Source: JAVBOW01 sp031550615 (GTDB lineage Bacteria > Bacteroidota > Bacteroidia > Bacteroidales > Rikenellaceae). Taken from it: a stretch of 64,000 bases of DNA. The position numbers and the translations under genes were made by a program. This document shows, piece by piece, positions 1 through 8,433 of the stretch. The notes below the pieces were generated by a model. The model did no database searches and was not told the origin of the DNA. It saw only the letters and a program-made list of their open reading frames with translations. The stretch covers positions 48,899 through 112,898 of the forward strand of contig JAVBOL010000001.1 of the NCBI GenBank assembly GCA_031550615.1, written 5' to 3'. The first letter of the stretch is position 1. Each line of letters opens with the position of its first letter.

Positions 1-2
1 GC

Positions 3-1487
3 TACGGCTGGATGAACGACCTGAACTGGAGCCGCAACTTCTGCGGCAAGCACGACCTGCAGGTCGATCTGACCTCACTGATGTACACATATAAGGTCAG
101 CGGGGCGATACAGGCCGACAAGAACATCAACTTCGGTGTGCGCGGCAACTACATGTACGACAACCGCTATGTGGTCGAGTACAGCGGCACCTACCTCGGC
201 TCGACCTACCTCGATAAGGGCAACCGCTGGGGCTACGCCCAGTCAGTGGGCGGAGCGTGGATCGTCTCGGGCGAGAATTTCCTGCGCGGATCCGACGTGC
301 TCAATTTCCTGAAGGTCAAAGCCTCATGGGCCAACACCAAGACCGATATCGACGCCGCTTACGCCAACTACCACATGTTCGAGAACACATATTCGACAGG
401 TACGGCGTATAATTACGGCGACGGGGCTGGGCAGAACCTCCCGATGACCATGAACAGCGGTAACGAAGGGCTCTCCTTCATACAGCGCAGCGACTTGAAC
501 GCCGGTTTCGAGGCGGCGCTGCTGAAAGGCTCGCTGTTCGTCGAGGCCAACTACTTCAATTCGCTGCGTTACGACATCGTGGAGCGCCTGACCACGCAAT
601 ATCCGCTATACCTGGGCGGCGGTAACTTCATACCAGCTGAAAACTATGGCCGCGTCCGCGAACAGGGCGTCGAAGCGGGAGTTAACTACCACCGCAGCAT
701 GGGCGACTGGAAACTCGGGGTCGGCCTGAACGCCGTATGGTATGCCAGTGAGAAATTGCGCACCAACGAGGACGACTACGGTCCCTCGATGAAATACCAC
801 CAGGCTGTGGGTAAGTCTTCCAACGCCGTGTGGGGCCTTATCGCCGAGGGGCTCTATACCCAGCAGGAGATAGACCAGATCAACGCGTCCGCCCCCGGCG
901 TCGTGCGTCCCACATTCGGGACTGTGCGTGCGGGCGATATACGCTACCGCGATATGAACGGCGACGGAAGGATCGACCCCAACGACACCGCTGTGATCGG
1001 CCTTTCGCACCCCGAGAGCGCACTTTCGCTGACCCTTAACGCGTCGTGGCGCAATTTCAGCCTGTGGAGCTACTTCGAAGCGCGCTTCGGGCAGAAGAGC
1101 ATAAACGCGTCGAGCTACTACCAGGTTTCCGGCGAAATGAAATATCCCGCGCACCTGACAGGCCGCTGGGCTTACGACCCCGCCGCCGGCGTGGACACCC
1201 GCGCCACGGCCACCTATCCGCGCCTTACGGTCAGCGAGGGCGGTAACAACTACCGCAACTCGACCTACTGGCTGACCAACCGCGACTACCTGGCCATGCC
1301 CGCCGTGCAGCTCAACTACGCTTTCAGCAAGAAGATCTCCGACGCGCTGCGCATGAAAAAGGCGATGGTCTATGTGCGCGCCCAGAACCTCTTTACGGTT
1401 GGCCCCAACGCGGACCAGTTGCAACTCAGCGTGGGCTCGGAGCCACAGATGCGCTGGTACTACCTGGGTATAAAGGCTGAATTCTAA
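3..1487 (+). CDS. SusC-like TonB-dependent receptor, C-terminal part
   Basis: Outer-membrane transporter that imports oligosaccharides with its SusD partner, using TonB energy. The frame is open from base 3 with no stop, so the gene starts left of the window; the ATG at 12 is internal. About 494 residues of beta-barrel are visible: alternating aromatic/polar strands, a calcium-loop-like segment MNGDGRIDPND near 325, and a C-terminal phenylalanine (ends KAEF) typical of barrel proteins. The plug, TonB box and signal peptide are missing from view. A SusD gene starts 19 nt downstream, which fixes the identity. First visible gene of the + strand polysaccharide locus running to about 10.0 kb. Confidence 0.93.
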   Translation, partial: YGWMNDLNWSRNFCGKHDLQVDLTSLMYTYKVSGAIQADKNINFGVRGNYMYDNRYVVEYSGTYLGSTYLDKGNRWGYAQSVGGAWIVSGENFLRGSDVLNFLKVKASWANTKTDIDAAYANYHMFENTYSTGTAYNYGDGAGQNLPMTMNSGNEGLSFIQRSDLNAGFEAALLKGSLFVEANYFNSLRYDIVERLTTQYPLYLGGGNFIPAENYGRVREQGVEAGVNYHRSMGDWKLGVGLNAVWYASEKLRTNEDDYGPSMKYHQAVGKSSNAVWGLIAEGLYTQQEIDQINASAPGVVRPTFGTVRAGDIRYRDMNGDGRIDPNDTAVIGLSHPESALSLTLNASWRNFSLWSYFEARFGQKSINASSYYQVSGEMKYPAHLTGRWAYDPAAGVDTRATATYPRLTVSEGGNNYRNSTYWLTNRDYLAMPAVQLNYAFSKKISDALRMKKAMVYVRAQNLFTVGPNADQLQLSVGSEPQMRWYYLGIKAEF

Positions 1488-1506
1488 CCGCTTACCGACG
1501 AAAATC

Positions 1507-3204
1507 ATGAAAAAGAATATCATACGTATTTCGGCCTCGCTCCTGCTGCTTGCGGGTGTGACGGGTTGCGACAGCTTCCTGGACACGGACAAGGATAACG
1601 TCTACACCGAAACCGAACTCAACAAGAGGGCCAAGCGCGCCGAAGGGGTGCTGCTTACGGCCTACTCTAACCTGCCCTCGTCGGTCAACTTCACCGACGC
1701 GGCCACGGAGGACGCCGTATATAACCTGCCTACCAACGCCTACTACCGCATAGGTAACGGCGAGTGGAGCGCGTCGTACACGCCCATTACGGCTTGGGAC
1801 AGCTACTACACCCAGATAGCCTACCTGAACCATTTTATCGTCGATATCGTCGACAAAACCACATGGTCGGCCTCGAACGAGTGGAAGAACGAACACTTCC
1901 GCACGCGCCTCAAGGGCGAGGCCCACGGGCTGAGGGCTTACTACTACCTTCAGCTGTTACAGGCCGCAGCCGGTCCCGGCGCCGTGTCCGGCGAGATGCT
2001 GGGTGTGCCCATGCCCCTGGCCCCGGGCCGCGAAACGCTGCCGCGCAAATCTTTCCAGGCATGTGTAGACCAGATACTGCTCGACGTACAGGCGGCCCTG
2101 GACGGTGTGCCCGACCTGTATGCCAACGTTGCGGAAGGAGTCGAGAATTCGGCTAACCTGAATGCGGTCTACGGGGCGAATTTCAAGAACCGCATGTGTG
2201 GCCGTGTGGCTAAGATGATCCGCGCCCGCGTGCTGCTGCTGGCCGCCAGCCCGGCTTTCAACCCCACCAACGACCTGACCAAATGGGCTGCCGCAGCCGA
2301 TGCCGCCGCCGAAGTGATCGACGCTTTCGGAGGCCTCAGCGCACTGGCCGCCACGCGCCTGGATTATTACCTGAACGCTAACAACGCCGAGCACCTGTGG
2401 CGCAAAGACGCGACCACGGCCAGCTATAACTGGGAGGAGAACCATTTCCCGCCCTCATTTTTCGGTAAAGGCGGCGTCAACCCCTCGCAGAACCTGATCG
2501 ACGCCTTCCCAGCCGTGAACGGTTATCCCATCTCCGATGTGGCCAACTCGGGGTATGTGTCCTCCACGCCATACACGGGTCGCGACCCGCGCCTGGATAA
2601 ATATGTGATCCACAACGGCACGACCTTCAAAAGCACGGTCATCAACACCGTTGACGGAGTGCTCGACGGGGTAGGCAAAGTCGCCAACAGCTCTACCCGC
2701 ACGGGCTACTACGCGCTCAAATTCATGAACCCCGGCGTAGCGCTAACATCGAGCGGTACCGGCCAGACCGGCCAGCCCCACATGGTGACCCTGATGCGCT
2801 ACACCGAAGCCTACCTGATCTACGCCGAGGCCGCCAACCGCGCCTGGGGACCCGATGGCAGGGGCACGCACGCCTACTCTGCGCGCGAAGTGATTGCCCG
2901 CATGCGCTCCACGGCCGGTATCACCGGGGCTGATCCCTACCTGGCCGCACAGACCACCACGGACGCTTTCGAGCAGGTGGTGCGTAACGAGCGTCGCCTG
3001 GAGATGTGCCTGGAGAGCGTCCGTTTCTGGGACGTCCGCCGCTGGAGTGACCTTACGGCGATGAAGACCGCCGCGCGCGGCACGCTGACCGCCGGGGTGA
3101 CCTCTTTCGAAGTCGAAACGCGCCCTTACCAGGACTACCAGATCTACGGTCCGATCCCCGATTCCGAAGTACGCAAAGGGCTCGAACAGAATGCCGGTTG
3201 GTAG
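1507..3204 (+). CDS. SusD/RagB-family nutrient-binding lipoprotein
   Basis: Surface lipoprotein that caps the SusC barrel and binds glycan. Signal peptide with lipobox AGVTGC, lipidated Cys21. 565 residues, normal for the family. Family landmarks: the LRAYYYLQLLQ helix near 140-150 (TPR-like fold) and, near the C-terminus, RNERRLEMCLES followed by RFWDVRRW, the usual SusD C-terminal pattern. Lies 19 nt after the SusC stop and 24 nt before the next lipoprotein gene, so almost certainly in the same operon. The substrate cannot be read from the sequence; the neighbouring beta-helix enzyme and sulfatase suggest a sulfated polysaccharide. Confidence 0.95.
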   Translation: MKKNIIRISASLLLLAGVTGCDSFLDTDKDNVYTETELNKRAKRAEGVLLTAYSNLPSSVNFTDAATEDAVYNLPTNAYYRIGNGEWSASYTPITAWDSYYTQIAYLNHFIVDIVDKTTWSASNEWKNEHFRTRLKGEAHGLRAYYYLQLLQAAAGPGAVSGEMLGVPMPLAPGRETLPRKSFQACVDQILLDVQAALDGVPDLYANVAEGVENSANLNAVYGANFKNRMCGRVAKMIRARVLLLAASPAFNPTNDLTKWAAAADAAAEVIDAFGGLSALAATRLDYYLNANNAEHLWRKDATTASYNWEENHFPPSFFGKGGVNPSQNLIDAFPAVNGYPISDVANSGYVSSTPYTGRDPRLDKYVIHNGTTFKSTVINTVDGVLDGVGKVANSSTRTGYYALKFMNPGVALTSSGTGQTGQPHMVTLMRYTEAYLIYAEAANRAWGPDGRGTHAYSAREVIARMRSTAGITGADPYLAAQTTTDAFEQVVRNERRLEMCLESVRFWDVRRWSDLTAMKTAARGTLTAGVTSFEVETRPYQDYQIYGPIPDSEVRKGLEQNAGW

Positions 3205-3228
3205 CAGAATTAAAACTTTATAGACGAT

Positions 3229-4281
3229 ATGAAAAAGTTAATTATCATAAGCCTGGTTGCGCTCGCCGCCATTTCGTGCAACAACGAAAAGACCGGCTAC
3301 AAAGACTACGACTACCAGACGCTATACTTCCCGGTGCAGTATCCCGTGCGCACGCTCTCGCTCGGCAACGACCTGGTGGATAACTCGCTGGATAAGGCGC
3401 ATAAGTTCAATATCGGCGCTTGCGTTGGCGGATACTACGACCACAACAAGCGCGACTGGAGGGTGGATTTCGTGGTCGACGAGTCGTTGGTCCCCGAAAA
3501 CTACCTGATGAACGACAACGGAGATTTCCTTGAGCCGATGCCCGTCGAATACTACACGATCAATCCTTCGGCACAGGTGACCATCCGCAAGGGGTCGTTC
3601 AACGGTCTGATCGAGGTGCAGCTCGCCGATGCTTTCTTCACCGATCCGCGCGCCGTGAAGGGTTGCCTTGTGATCCCCGTGCGCATCACCGGATCGCCCG
3701 ACACCGAGAATATCCTCTACGGGACCCCGGCCCCCGGTGCCCCCATGCCCGCAGATCCGCACGTGGCCTCGCAGTGGGACGTCGCCCCGATGGATTACAC
3801 GCTCTTCGGCGTGAAATACGTGAACCCCTGGCACGGCAAATGGCTGCGCCGCGGCCAACTTACCGTGCGCGATGCGGCGGGCGATGTCGTGGAGACGAAG
3901 GTCTACCGCAACAAATACGTCGAATTCAGCGAAGTGGTCACGCTCACCACGACATCCATGAGCGGTATCGCCTCGACGATGAGCATAGCCGCCGAAACCT
4001 TCAAACTGAAAATGGAGGTGGACGGCGATAACAATATCTCCGTAACCTCGGATGAGACTTCGCCCGTGACCGTAACCTACGGCAGCGGCCTGTACAAGGA
4101 GAACGACGACGAGTGGGGCGGCACGCCCGAGGAAGCCACGAAAAGGGACGCCATCTATCTTAACTATTTCTACAAGCGCAAGACAGGCGGGGTGACCTAC
4201 AACTGCGAGGTGACCGACACGCTGGTCTTCCGCGACCGCGCGATCAAATACGAAGCTACGCGTCCCACTCCCGTGAACTAA
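3229..4281 (+). CDS. DUF1735-type (BT_3987-like) surface lipoprotein
   Basis: 350-residue lipoprotein with lipobox AAISC (Cys17). After the anchor comes a beta-rich domain opening with LYFPVQYPVRTLSLG, the usual look of BT_3987-like N-terminal (DUF1735) domains, including the YTINPSAQVTIRKGSFNG strand pair near 105-122. The C-terminal half (about 180-350) is a second beta domain resembling lipocalin-like partners of DUF1735 proteins. Such proteins sit just downstream of SusD and are thought to be surface glycan-binding proteins. Gap to the next gene 12 nt. Domain naming is from memory of family patterns, not a search; ligand unknown. Confidence 0.7.
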   Translation: MKKLIIISLVALAAISCNNEKTGYKDYDYQTLYFPVQYPVRTLSLGNDLVDNSLDKAHKFNIGACVGGYYDHNKRDWRVDFVVDESLVPENYLMNDNGDFLEPMPVEYYTINPSAQVTIRKGSFNGLIEVQLADAFFTDPRAVKGCLVIPVRITGSPDTENILYGTPAPGAPMPADPHVASQWDVAPMDYTLFGVKYVNPWHGKWLRRGQLTVRDAAGDVVETKVYRNKYVEFSEVVTLTTTSMSGIASTMSIAAETFKLKMEVDGDNNISVTSDETSPVTVTYGSGLYKENDDEWGGTPEEATKRDAIYLNYFYKRKTGGVTYNCEVTDTLVFRDRAIKYEATRPTPVN

Positions 4282-4293
4282 AAACAGCCCGCA

Positions 4294-5856
4294 ATGAGAA
4301 ACTTCATAAAAATACTCCCCCTGGCCGCATTGGCGCTTGTGGGATGCGCATCGGATAACCTCGACTACACGCCGCTCGATAACCCCTTCAGGGGTGGGGG
4401 CGACCAGACCCTGGCCACATACGACTGGCCGCAGGGATTGCCCGAGGCGCGCCGCTCGACGGTATATTCGGTAACCCTGGTGCAAGGCTCGACCCGCACG
4501 GAGATACCTGTCTATGTGAGCAATTGCCCCGAATACGTGCCCGGATATATGAACATGACCCCGACGGACCAATATCCCCTGGCTATCTTCGCCGGGCGTA
4601 GCATTTCGTGGGCCAACTTCTCTTTCGACGAGGCTGTGACCGTTGAGGTTACCGTGCTCGACACCGGCAAAGTGCCCGTTTCGGGCAACTCGGCCAAGGT
4701 GCTGCCTTCGCGCTACGGCATCACGCCCGCCGTACAGGGCAACACGGTGGTCTTCACCATGGAAAGGCAGGGCCAATGCTCTGTCGAGATAGGGCCGAAC
4801 GGCTACAAGCACGGCCTTATGCTCTTCGCCAACCCGATGGAGACCGAGGCGCCCACCTCGCAGACCGACGGCTACGCCGCCCTGACCGGCGCTACCGCCA
4901 CCACCGTCGCCGCAGTCCCGCCGACCGCGACCGGCCTTTATTTCGAGCCGGGCACGCACGACATAGGCATATATACCGTCCCCTCGAATATCAAGAATAT
5001 CTATATCCCCGGCGATGCATGGGTCTACGGCACGCTGATCCTTAACGGCAACCCCAACGTCAAGATATTCGGGCGCGGGGTGCTTTCGGCCGATAAGATC
5101 AACTACCGCGCCTCGCACAGCATCGAGGCGATCAACGGCAGCGACAACACCATCATCGACGGCATCACCATCGCCGACCAGAAGCGTTTCTCTGTCCGCC
5201 TTATCAGCGCCTCCAACACCGTTGCGTGGACCAAGATAATCGGCGGCTGGGTCTACAACACCGACGGCATCGCGGCGTATGAGAATTCACATGTGCATCA
5301 CTGCTTCACGTGGGCCAACGACGACAATATCAAGGCCTACCGCACAGGGGTGACATTCGAGGACATGGTGCTCTGGCAACTCAACAACGGCGGTGCGATC
5401 CAGATGGGCTGGGTAGGTCCGCAGTCTGAGAATATCAGCATCAAGCGCGTGGATATCCTGCGCGGCGAGTGGAACAAGGACGAATTCAACCGCGGCGTGC
5501 TCTGCCTGGTGGGTAACGACGAGCAAAGCGACGCTTCGAATATCTACATCAAGAACTTCCAGGTCGAGGACCTGGTCACCGAGAACGTCGTGCCGTTGCT
5601 CTACCGCGTGACGCCCAACTCCGCGAAGCCCCTGCTTCCGTGCGTTGTCGACGGTGTAGTGCTCAAGAACTGGAACGTGAAGATGAATATGGGCGACCCC
5701 TCCTTCAAAAACCACTTCAAAGGCGTTTCCGCCGAGCAGCCAATCAAAGGCGTGGTGTTCAACAATGTCAAGATCAATGGCACGAAGCTCACCGGGGATA
5801 ACTGGCAAAGCTACATCACCGACGTGACCAATACCGATCCTTTTACTTTCCAATAA
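4294..5856 (+). CDS. Lipid-anchored right-handed beta-helix glycosidase, GH49/GH28-like
   Basis: 520-residue lipoprotein (lipobox ALVGC, Cys18). Residues about 30-200 form a beta-sandwich; from about 215 a parallel beta-helix begins (YFEPGTHDIG, then IYIPGDAWVYGTL, VKIFGRGVLS). Catalytic candidates are Asp324 in NTDG and Asp343/Asp344 in ANDDN. The 19/20-residue spacing equals that of the three catalytic aspartates recalled for GH49 dextranase and is close to GH28 polygalacturonases, both inverting enzymes. Cleaves an unknown polysaccharide, probably at the cell surface since it is lipidated. Could also belong to an unnumbered beta-helix GH family. It is the main polysaccharide-cleaving enzyme visible in the operon, so it would define the locus. 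Confidence 0.72.
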   Translation: MRNFIKILPLAALALVGCASDNLDYTPLDNPFRGGGDQTLATYDWPQGLPEARRSTVYSVTLVQGSTRTEIPVYVSNCPEYVPGYMNMTPTDQYPLAIFAGRSISWANFSFDEAVTVEVTVLDTGKVPVSGNSAKVLPSRYGITPAVQGNTVVFTMERQGQCSVEIGPNGYKHGLMLFANPMETEAPTSQTDGYAALTGATATTVAAVPPTATGLYFEPGTHDIGIYTVPSNIKNIYIPGDAWVYGTLILNGNPNVKIFGRGVLSADKINYRASHSIEAINGSDNTIIDGITIADQKRFSVRLISASNTVAWTKIIGGWVYNTDGIAAYENSHVHHCFTWANDDNIKAYRTGVTFEDMVLWQLNNGGAIQMGWVGPQSENISIKRVDILRGEWNKDEFNRGVLCLVGNDEQSDASNIYIKNFQVEDLVTENVVPLLYRVTPNSAKPLLPCVVDGVVLKNWNVKMNMGDPSFKNHFKGVSAEQPIKGVVFNNVKINGTKLTGDNWQSYITDVTNTDPFTFQ

Positions 5857-5869
5857 AAACAGGATAACC

Positions 5870-8380
5870 ATGAAAAACCTTCTGAAAACACTTTTGCTCT
5901 TCTCGCTGGCGGTCTCTGCCGGCTGCAAGAACGACAAGACTAAGGAAGAACCATATACCCCCGAATTTTCGGTCCCCGAGGCCGTGAATAAACTCAACGC
6001 CCCGGGCAACGGCTACACGATCCCCGTCGAGGCATCGTCCGACGTGGAGTGGACCGCGACCGTGTCGCCCACAGGCGCCGGGATGACCCTGGTGACCTCC
6101 TCCGGCAAGGGATCGGGTGCGGTGGTATACGACCTTAGCGAGAATACCGACGGCGATCCGCGCTTTTTCACCGTAACTTTCAGCGCCTCGTCCGACATCG
6201 TGCCCTCAGCCACCTTCGATCCGCAGTGCGTGGTCAAGCAGATCGGCGTTATTCCCGACGTGGAGATACTGCCCATGGGCAAACAGACCATCACCGTCGC
6301 CGCCAACGCCGACTACAAGATAGACGTCGTGTCCAACGTAGAGTGGAATGTCTCGGTAGAGCTCTCCACGGGAAGCCCCGTCGGCTGGTGCACTGTCACC
6401 TCGCCCACCACGGCGCAACCCGCGACCGGCACCGGTGAGGTCCACCTGAATATCCTCGCCAACACGAGCGAAAGCAAACGCACGGCGACCGTTACCGTCT
6501 TCTCGACCGCAGACCCCAACGTCAAGAAGGTGCTCGAGATCGAACAGGCCGGTATCGTCCCCTCGATAGTCATATCGCCCACCGGCACCGCGTCGATACC
6601 CTCTGACGCCGTTGCCTCCTACCAGGTGACCGTGACCTCGAACGTCGAATGGACCGCCACGCTCGAAACGGATGCCGCCGACGGCGAATGGATCAGCATC
6701 ACTTCGCCCACCGTCGCCACCACAGGCAACGCTACGGTGACGTTGAATATCCTCGAAAACGACACGGACGCTGCGCGCGTGGCAACCCTGAAGATTACCT
6801 CGACCGCCCACCCGACGGATAACACGCTCAATAAGACCCTGGAGATCACCCAGCTCGAACCGAACGTGACCTACACCATCTCCATACCGGGTTACACCAC
6901 CCTCACCGCGGGCGAGGCCACGATGAACTACACCGCCTATCCGACCCCCGCGGGGAGCTCCGCCGTCGATGTCACCGTCGCGGTAGACGCCGAAGGATCT
7001 ACCCTGACCTTCACCAGCATGATCGCCGAGGGCAAATACACCCTCACCACGCTGTCGTACGACGGGGGCGGCTCCTCGACCCTGAATGCGGTATTCGAAA
7101 CCAACTCCGCGGGCGAGGTTACCTCGATGGAGCACTGGGACACCAACTTCAGCGTCTTCGGCGGCACTTACGCCGAGCGCCCGATCGAAATCGCATCGCC
7201 CGCCAACCTCGCGACGCTGGCCACTGCCGTGAACGCAGGGGATCCGTATGCGGGCCTCTACCTCAAGCAGACGCAGAATATTTCGCTTTCGACTTATACG
7301 AACTGGACGCCCATCGGCACTTCGGCGGCTAAATTCTCTGGCCGTTACGACGGCAACAGCAAGCAGATCATCGATCTGAAGATCACCGCACCTGCGGCGG
7401 GCTACGCCCTGTTCGGGTTCACGGCGGGGACTGCCGACGTGCACGCCTCCATCAGTAACCTTACCGTCAAAGGCGCCGGCGGTGCCTCAGGCACGGTCGA
7501 CGTGGACGGTATGGCTGCCGGTAAGGTGGCGGGTCTGCTCGCGGACGCCGGTGCGTACACCGATATAACGAACTGCGTGAACAACGCCAACGTCAAGGGT
7601 ACGGTATCATCCGGGGCTTGCCTGGTGGCCGGCCTGATCTCGACCATGGCCGGTAACGTCACGGTGACGGGCTGCGCCAACTACGGCGAGGTGACCGCCG
7701 GCGGCGGCAACCAGAGTGGCGGTGTGATCGGCGGTATCGCCGGCGCGTCTACCGTAACCTCGTGCACGAACTATGGTACGGTGACCCTGATCGGTAACAG
7801 CGGCGGGGTGATCGGCAACATAGGTAACTTTGCGGTGACCGTATCGAAGTGTGCAAATAAGGGCGCTGTGACCCTGTCCGCACAAGGCGGACGTTTCGGC
7901 GCCATAGTCGGCAGTTTCGACGGCTCGGGTACGGTTTCTGAGTGCTACAACGCGGGTGTGTTGACCGGTTTCGGCAACACAGGCAGCATAGCCGGATGGA
8001 TGGGCTCTTCCGCCAAGGTTGAGAACTGCTACAATAAGGCAGTTATCAGCAACGGACAGAATGTGGCGACCTGCGGCGCGATAGTGGGCAATATGACCAC
8101 CGCGAACACCTCGGTTAAGAATTGTTACAACATAGGTGCTGCGTCAGGTACGCAGGCGGCCAAAATAGGCGGTGTGGTAGGTACGCGCAACACTACCGCC
8201 GCCATAACCGACTGTTATTTCATAGACACTTATACGAATGGCGTCTCGGCCGGTACCGCTGCCGGCACATCGACGAGCAATGCCGAATTTATCTCAGGCA
8301 CTCCGTTCACCGACTGGCCGACCGCCATATGGCGATTCACCCCAGGGTCATATCCCACCCTGAGGAACAATCCTGAATAG
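5870..8380 (+). CDS. BACON-repeat and GLUG-repeat surface lipoprotein
   Basis: 836-residue lipoprotein (lipobox VSAGC, Cys19). Three BACON-like beta domains in tandem, each marked by an S(N/D)VEW motif at about residues 57, 156 and 257 and separated by Thr/Pro-rich linkers. A different beta domain at about 340-440 follows. From about 560 to 800 there are repeated GGVIG / CxNxGxV units with regularly spaced Cys-Asn pairs, typical of GLUG repeats and probably a beta-solenoid. BACON domains are proposed glycan- or mucin-binding spacers; GLUG repeats occur in adhesins and peptidases. No catalytic motif seen. Probably a surface glycan-binding or adhesion protein of this locus, reaching out from the membrane. 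Confidence 0.75.
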   Translation: MKNLLKTLLLFSLAVSAGCKNDKTKEEPYTPEFSVPEAVNKLNAPGNGYTIPVEASSDVEWTATVSPTGAGMTLVTSSGKGSGAVVYDLSENTDGDPRFFTVTFSASSDIVPSATFDPQCVVKQIGVIPDVEILPMGKQTITVAANADYKIDVVSNVEWNVSVELSTGSPVGWCTVTSPTTAQPATGTGEVHLNILANTSESKRTATVTVFSTADPNVKKVLEIEQAGIVPSIVISPTGTASIPSDAVASYQVTVTSNVEWTATLETDAADGEWISITSPTVATTGNATVTLNILENDTDAARVATLKITSTAHPTDNTLNKTLEITQLEPNVTYTISIPGYTTLTAGEATMNYTAYPTPAGSSAVDVTVAVDAEGSTLTFTSMIAEGKYTLTTLSYDGGGSSTLNAVFETNSAGEVTSMEHWDTNFSVFGGTYAERPIEIASPANLATLATAVNAGDPYAGLYLKQTQNISLSTYTNWTPIGTSAAKFSGRYDGNSKQIIDLKITAPAAGYALFGFTAGTADVHASISNLTVKGAGGASGTVDVDGMAAGKVAGLLADAGAYTDITNCVNNANVKGTVSSGACLVAGLISTMAGNVTVTGCANYGEVTAGGGNQSGGVIGGIAGASTVTSCTNYGTVTLIGNSGGVIGNIGNFAVTVSKCANKGAVTLSAQGGRFGAIVGSFDGSGTVSECYNAGVLTGFGNTGSIAGWMGSSAKVENCYNKAVISNGQNVATCGAIVGNMTTANTSVKNCYNIGAASGTQAAKIGGVVGTRNTTAAITDCYFIDTYTNGVSAGTAAGTSTSNAEFISGTPFTDWPTAIWRFTPGSYPTLRNNPE

Positions 8381-8389
8381 AAACAGTAC

Positions 8390-8416
8390 GGGGCGGTCCT
8401 TTACCGGGACCGCCCC
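8390..8416. other. Intercistronic GC hairpin
   Basis: 10-bp perfect stem (GGGGCGGTCC / GGACCGCCCC) with a 7-nt loop between the BACON/GLUG gene and the sulfatase gene. It is followed on the + strand by an A-tract, not a T-tract, so it does not look like a + strand intrinsic terminator. It may protect the upstream mRNA end or modulate expression of the sulfatase relative to the genes before it. Confidence 0.55.
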
Positions 8417-8433
8417 AATAAAAAAAAATAACG

